From NCBI GenBank assembly GCA_028064945.1, contig JAPTWQ010000133.1, positions 1-7,707 on the forward strand: a stretch of DNA of 7,707 nucleotides, read 5' to 3'. Shown in pieces: positions 4,935 to 7,707 of this stretch; within the stretch, counting starts at the first letter, position 1, and the number at the start of each line of letters is the position of its first letter. The notes below the pieces were generated by a model. The model had not been told where the DNA came from, made no database searches, and saw only the letters and a list, made by a program, of their open reading frames with translations. The position numbers and the translations under genes are program-made. Source of the stretch: Nitrospiraceae bacterium. Lineage in GTDB: Bacteria > Nitrospirota_A > Leptospirillia > Leptospirillales > Leptospirillaceae.

Positions 4935-6554
4935 CTACATCTTTTCTGCCATCCCTGCCATTTTGACGGCACGGAACATGGCGCATTTCCGGAACAGGTC
5001 CAGCGTGATCGGTTCCTGTTTTCCGTAGTGCATCTTTAGAACCAGACGGAGAACCATTTTGATATCGCGGGGGGCGATCCCAGGGAAGAGATCGACCAGC
5101 CCCTCGATCATTTCCCGTTCAAGGCCCGCCCCAAAGTTCTCGGACATAATTTCCCAAATTTTGGCCGCGTCCTTGGGAGAAGGGGGCGCATACTCGATGA
5201 TCGCCGCGCATCGGGAAATGATCGCCTCATCAATATCGTCCGGACGGTTTGTCGTCATGAAGAGGAGACCGCTGAAATATTCGAGTGTCCGGAGAAACTC
5301 GGCCACAATCGCGTTGGTCTCGATATTCTCCTTACGCTTTGACACGAAGACATCGGCCTCGTCGAGAAGAAGGACGCATCCCCACCGTTGGCTTCGATTG
5401 AAAATTTTCGAAAGATTCTCCTCAATCGATCTTGCAGAGGTTCCGAGCGACCCGCTGTGGATCGAGTAGAGGGGCTTTTGGATCAGCTCGGAATAGATTT
5501 CCGCCGTCAATGTTTTCCCGACTCCCGGAATGCCTTTGCACAGGATGATGTTGCCCGCCGTCTTTCCGTCGATGATATCTCCGGTAAAGGAGGAAAGATC
5601 CGTGGTGAGGATGTCGAGGAGATCCCGATGCGTCGGAGGGAGGACGATCTTTTCTCTCAGCGTCAGATCGTATTCGTAGGGGGAGAGAAAGTCCGCGTGT
5701 ACCCAATAGCTCTCGTGCGTTTTCAGATCAAAAACCCTGACGTGCGGGTGGTCCGGGATGACTCCGCAGTCCGTGGACGATCCTTCGAGGAGGATCGATT
5801 CGACGGAATCGACCATGGTCCGATAGGCGTCCGGTTCGACATCGTGAATGACCTTTCTCTCCTTTATCTCAGAGGACCCATCCGGCTGGTAGTGTTTCTC
5901 ATGCTTGAAGATTTTTCCGGTAAAAATGAACTGCTCGGAAAAGCGGTCACTAACGAGCGACTTGAACCGTTTCATTGAGGAAAGGTATTCCTCCCGCAAC
6001 GCCGGCGTCTCATGCCGGATGTTCTTATTGTTCAGAATATCGACAATTCTTTTTCTTCTCACATCGTCAGGAGTGAAAACATGAGCACGGAAATCATGCG
6101 AGTATTCGTTATCCCCCTCTTTTGTCGCACAGGTCAGACGAACGGTCCGCAAGATGACTTGGGCGGGAGATCCTAATTGCCGGTCCCTTCGCTGGATCGA
6201 TGTGACAAGCTCGGGATACCGTTTCCCGTCGTGCTCCTCGACATAGATCCAGCCGTCGATGAGATCGCTCCGGAGGTATGCGATCAGAATTTCGGCAAAC
6301 ACATTGTGGTTAGGAACCGGCTTCGCGAAATCCCCCTCGTAAGCGAAGAGGAGGGATTTGAGTGTCCGGATCATCGTACCATTCTTTTCTTTTGTCGCCA
6401 CGGCGAGCAGTTCCTTGATCGACTTTTCTGACAAGCGGGAAATGTCGATTGCGACGTCTCCGTCTTCCTCTCTAAGCTTCAGATACTGCCTCGTCTGAGC
6501 AAGCTCTGCGCCGACTGTCTTTTTGAGAATACTGGCAGGAATTAATAACGGCAT
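4935..6554 (-). CDS. AAA+ ATPase with large unknown N-terminal region (539 residues)
   Basis: The C-terminal half is a classic AAA ATPase module. It has Walker A GIPGVGKT (341-348), Walker B VLLLDEADVF (394-403, acidic pair 398-399), sensor 1 TTNR (434-437), the candidate arginine finger in ISRC (R448), and a helical lid with sensor-2-like APRDIK (R496). Intact motifs mean it should hydrolyse ATP, probably as a ring that remodels or unfolds proteins. Residues 1-310 are a family-specific region that I cannot assign: helical at first, then mixed, with a charged stretch at 155-215. No membrane segment or protease domain is present, so it is a cytoplasmic remodeller and not an FtsH-type protease. 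The start at 6554 is set by the SD AAAGGAG with a 6-base spacer; an upstream TTG at 6605 lacks one. An 83-base gap separates it from the preceding gene. The neighbours suggest the two small proteins upstream are partners. Confidence 0.9.
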   Translation of the reverse strand: MPLLIPASILKKTVGAELAQTRQYLKLREEDGDVAIDISRLSEKSIKELLAVATKEKNGTMIRTLKSLLFAYEGDFAKPVPNHNVFAEILIAYLRSDLIDGWIYVEEHDGKRYPELVTSIQRRDRQLGSPAQVILRTVRLTCATKEGDNEYSHDFRAHVFTPDDVRRKRIVDILNNKNIRHETPALREEYLSSMKRFKSLVSDRFSEQFIFTGKIFKHEKHYQPDGSSEIKERKVIHDVEPDAYRTMVDSVESILLEGSSTDCGVIPDHPHVRVFDLKTHESYWVHADFLSPYEYDLTLREKIVLPPTHRDLLDILTTDLSSFTGDIIDGKTAGNIILCKGIPGVGKTLTAEIYSELIQKPLYSIHSGSLGTSARSIEENLSKIFNRSQRWGCVLLLDEADVFVSKRKENIETNAIVAEFLRTLEYFSGLLFMTTNRPDDIDEAIISRCAAIIEYAPPSPKDAAKIWEIMSENFGAGLEREMIEGLVDLFPGIAPRDIKMVLRLVLKMHYGKQEPITLDLFRKCAMFRAVKMAGMAEKM

Positions 6555-6637
6555 TGTCGTCTCCTTTTGTGTAGAGAACTTCCCAGGTGGAGAATCTTTC
6601 CTCAATCGACAGATTAACCCTACATCTCATCAACAAT

Positions 6638-7141
6638 TTAAGGCGCTTTCATTCGGGCCGAAAGATGACTAAGTGGAATCTCCAGCTCCTCGAGAGACAA
6701 GCCCGGGTTCCCAGATCGCTGTGCCAGGAGGTCGACCGTATCACGGGTCGCACGAAACGAGTGGCGAATTTCCCGTTGGATGTCATCCACATCGAAAACG
6801 ACACCACAGCGTCCGTCATTCCGACCGCTTGGCATCAGGATGGAATCGACGAAAAGCAGAGGAAAGACGAACTGCTGAGGGTGAAGGTGGGCGACAAACC
6901 AGAGCCAGTGAGGCCACACCTCAAAAAAACGCTTGGACCAGCTTTTGATCTCGGGAACTTCAAAAATCTCCCGAGGATCATCGTTGTAGCCGTCAAAGAA
7001 CACCAGGAGACGCCCACGATAGCGCCGGAAGGACTCAAGATCGGCAATGAGAAAATCGAGAGAGCGGGAATCGGGCGGAAGAAAAAGATCCTCTTTCGCC
7101 ACCTGATAGACAAAAAGATCGGCCTTGGGAATGATCATCAT
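6638..7141 (-). CDS. Unknown cytoplasmic protein (167 residues) beside the AAA+ ATPase
   Basis: Unrecognised. The ATG at 7139-7141 is preceded by AAGGAG with a 7-base spacer; the SD overlaps the stop codon of the preceding gene, so the two are tightly coupled. The most distinctive part is residues 45-95. A hydrophobic strand (LLVFFD) runs into GYNDDPREIFEVPEIKSW, followed by an aromatic stretch with many Trp, Phe and His (WSKRFFEVWPHWLWF). It looks like a compact alpha/beta fold with a conserved acidic loop. The C-terminal 45 residues are helical and charged, ending in a basic tail. No signal peptide or membrane helix. Its place between an unknown gene and an ATPase suggests an adaptor, substrate or regulator of the ATPase; this is inference. 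Confidence 0.78.
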   Translation of the reverse strand: MMIIPKADLFVYQVAKEDLFLPPDSRSLDFLIADLESFRRYRGRLLVFFDGYNDDPREIFEVPEIKSWSKRFFEVWPHWLWFVAHLHPQQFVFPLLFVDSILMPSGRNDGRCGVVFDVDDIQREIRHSFRATRDTVDLLAQRSGNPGLSLEELEIPLSHLSARMKAP

Positions 7142-7152
7142 GAGAGGTCTCC

Positions 7153-7635
7153 TTAGGCGGAAATGCGCAGCATAACGGAAAGCGCCCTCAGTGCCTTGGG
7201 GTCGAGGGTGCTCAAAAGGGCAGCGAACAGATCTTCGGGATGCCGATTGATGACGTCGCGCATGGAAGAGAAGCAGCCGAACACGAAGGTGCGCCGGAGT
7301 TCTCCGGACACGGCCAGGGCGAAGGCCTTGATGTCCTCGCCGTCTTTCACCGCAAAAATCTCCCCAGAAATCGAATCGGCATCGCCGTCATCGACCGCAT
7401 CACGTTTCCGGAGCTGGGTGAGGATGATGACATAAGGAGTCTCAGGAAACAGCAAAACTGAAAAACGCTTTTTGGAGCTGTCACAGAGGGGATCCGTGAA
7501 CTGCTCGACCACCTGGAAGGGGGTGCGAAAAATTTGTCCGGGATCCCAGGGGGCGGAATCGAAAGAAAACAGCGTCTGGAGATCGTGAGGGAGTTTCTCC
7601 TGATATTCCGGCCGGAAAAGATCGATGCGATTCAT
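7153..7635 (-). CDS. Unknown cytoplasmic protein (160 residues), first gene of the AAA+ operon
   Basis: I do not recognise a family. The ATG at 7633-7635 has a perfect SD (AAGGAGG, 5-base spacer). A TTG further upstream at 7689 lies within the promoter and is rejected. The protein alternates short strands (FSVLLF, YVIILTQL, TFVFGCF) with helices. It has an acidic loop at 79-87 (DAVDDGDAD) and a helical C-terminus (DLFAALLSTLDPKALRALSVML). No signal peptide or membrane segment. Its TAA stop is part of the SD for the next gene, which is 11 bases away. It probably acts with that gene and the ATPase. Confidence 0.8.
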   Translation of the reverse strand: MNRIDLFRPEYQEKLPHDLQTLFSFDSAPWDPGQIFRTPFQVVEQFTDPLCDSSKKRFSVLLFPETPYVIILTQLRKRDAVDDGDADSISGEIFAVKDGEDIKAFALAVSGELRRTFVFGCFSSMRDVINRHPEDLFAALLSTLDPKALRALSVMLRISA

Positions 7636-7646
7636 GTCGTCCTCCT

Positions 7647-7689
7647 TATATATAAAATATATCACAACAAAGACGGCAAAACAAGTCAA
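7647..7689 (-). promoter_or_regulatory. Minus-strand promoter of the AAA+ operon with AT pseudo-palindrome
   Basis: An alternating A/T element at 7648-7662 is palindromic in six of seven base pairs around 7655 and abuts the SD of the first gene. It contains TATATT (7656-7661), a likely -10. A -35 at the standard 17-base spacing is TTGTTT (7679-7684). Directly beside it lies TTGACT (7684-7689), identical to the -35 of the TIM-barrel promoter but 22 bases from the -10. The layout repeats that of the sites at 367-406 and 1598-1641, though with a weaker palindrome. Confidence 0.58.
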
Positions 7690-7707
7690 AAGTTAAGCTG
7701 AGTAAAG

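Noticed and set aside
5388..5978. Plus-strand open frame (196 codons) opposite the ATPase gene
   Set aside because: It lies entirely within the ATPase coding region, where the minus strand carries Walker and sensor motifs; a shadow of that gene.
6587..7156. Plus-strand open frame (189 codons) opposite the 167-residue gene
   Set aside because: The minus-strand gene has an SD coupled to the previous stop and fits the operon; the plus frame has neither and yields a highly charged, low-complexity product.

Overview
The window looks like a piece of a Gram-negative bacterial genome or large plasmid. It has consensus Shine-Dalgarno (SD) sites, sigma-70-type promoters, Sec signal peptides and a lipobox lipoprotein. 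Base composition is moderately GC-rich overall. It is visibly richer in G+C in 400-2500 and more AT-rich in about 2590-4350, which suggests a mosaic. I cannot name the organism from sequence alone. I saw no tRNA, rRNA, CRISPR array or transposase.

Left part (1-1641), all on the minus strand. A strong promoter lying in a 35-bp near-palindrome drives a TIM-barrel protein (828-1589) with the metal-binding residues of the xylose isomerase-like/DUF692 superfamily. It is followed at 23 bp by an acidic, Ser/Asp/Leu-rich 131-residue protein (409-804). Just past the stop codon of that protein a second promoter overlaps a perfect 23-bp AT palindrome. It points at a small hydrophobic ORF (131-322) and at an ORF that runs off the left edge.

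Middle (1738-2629). One plus-strand gene encodes a secreted LPP20-like protein with a low-complexity tail. It converges on the minus-strand operon at a bidirectional terminator.

Right part (7689 down to 2629), six minus-strand genes in a row: two unknown cytoplasmic proteins (160 and 167 residues), an AAA+ ATPase (539 residues), two exported PEGA-type proteins and an LPP20-like lipoprotein. Spacing is tight, except for 83 bp before the ATPase and 179 bp after it. The 179-bp gap is open in the ATPase reading frame up to a TGA that overlaps the next start codon. The six genes may therefore form one unit joining a cytoplasmic AAA+ machine to envelope proteins.

The three minus-strand promoters share one design: an alternating A/T palindrome sitting on the -10 box, with TTGACW just upstream. 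This suggests one repressor controls the TIM-barrel operon, the small-ORF region and the AAA+ operon. Most of the proteins have no function I can recognise. The best candidates for something new are the TIM-barrel/acidic-protein pair and the AAA+/PEGA/LPP20 cluster.
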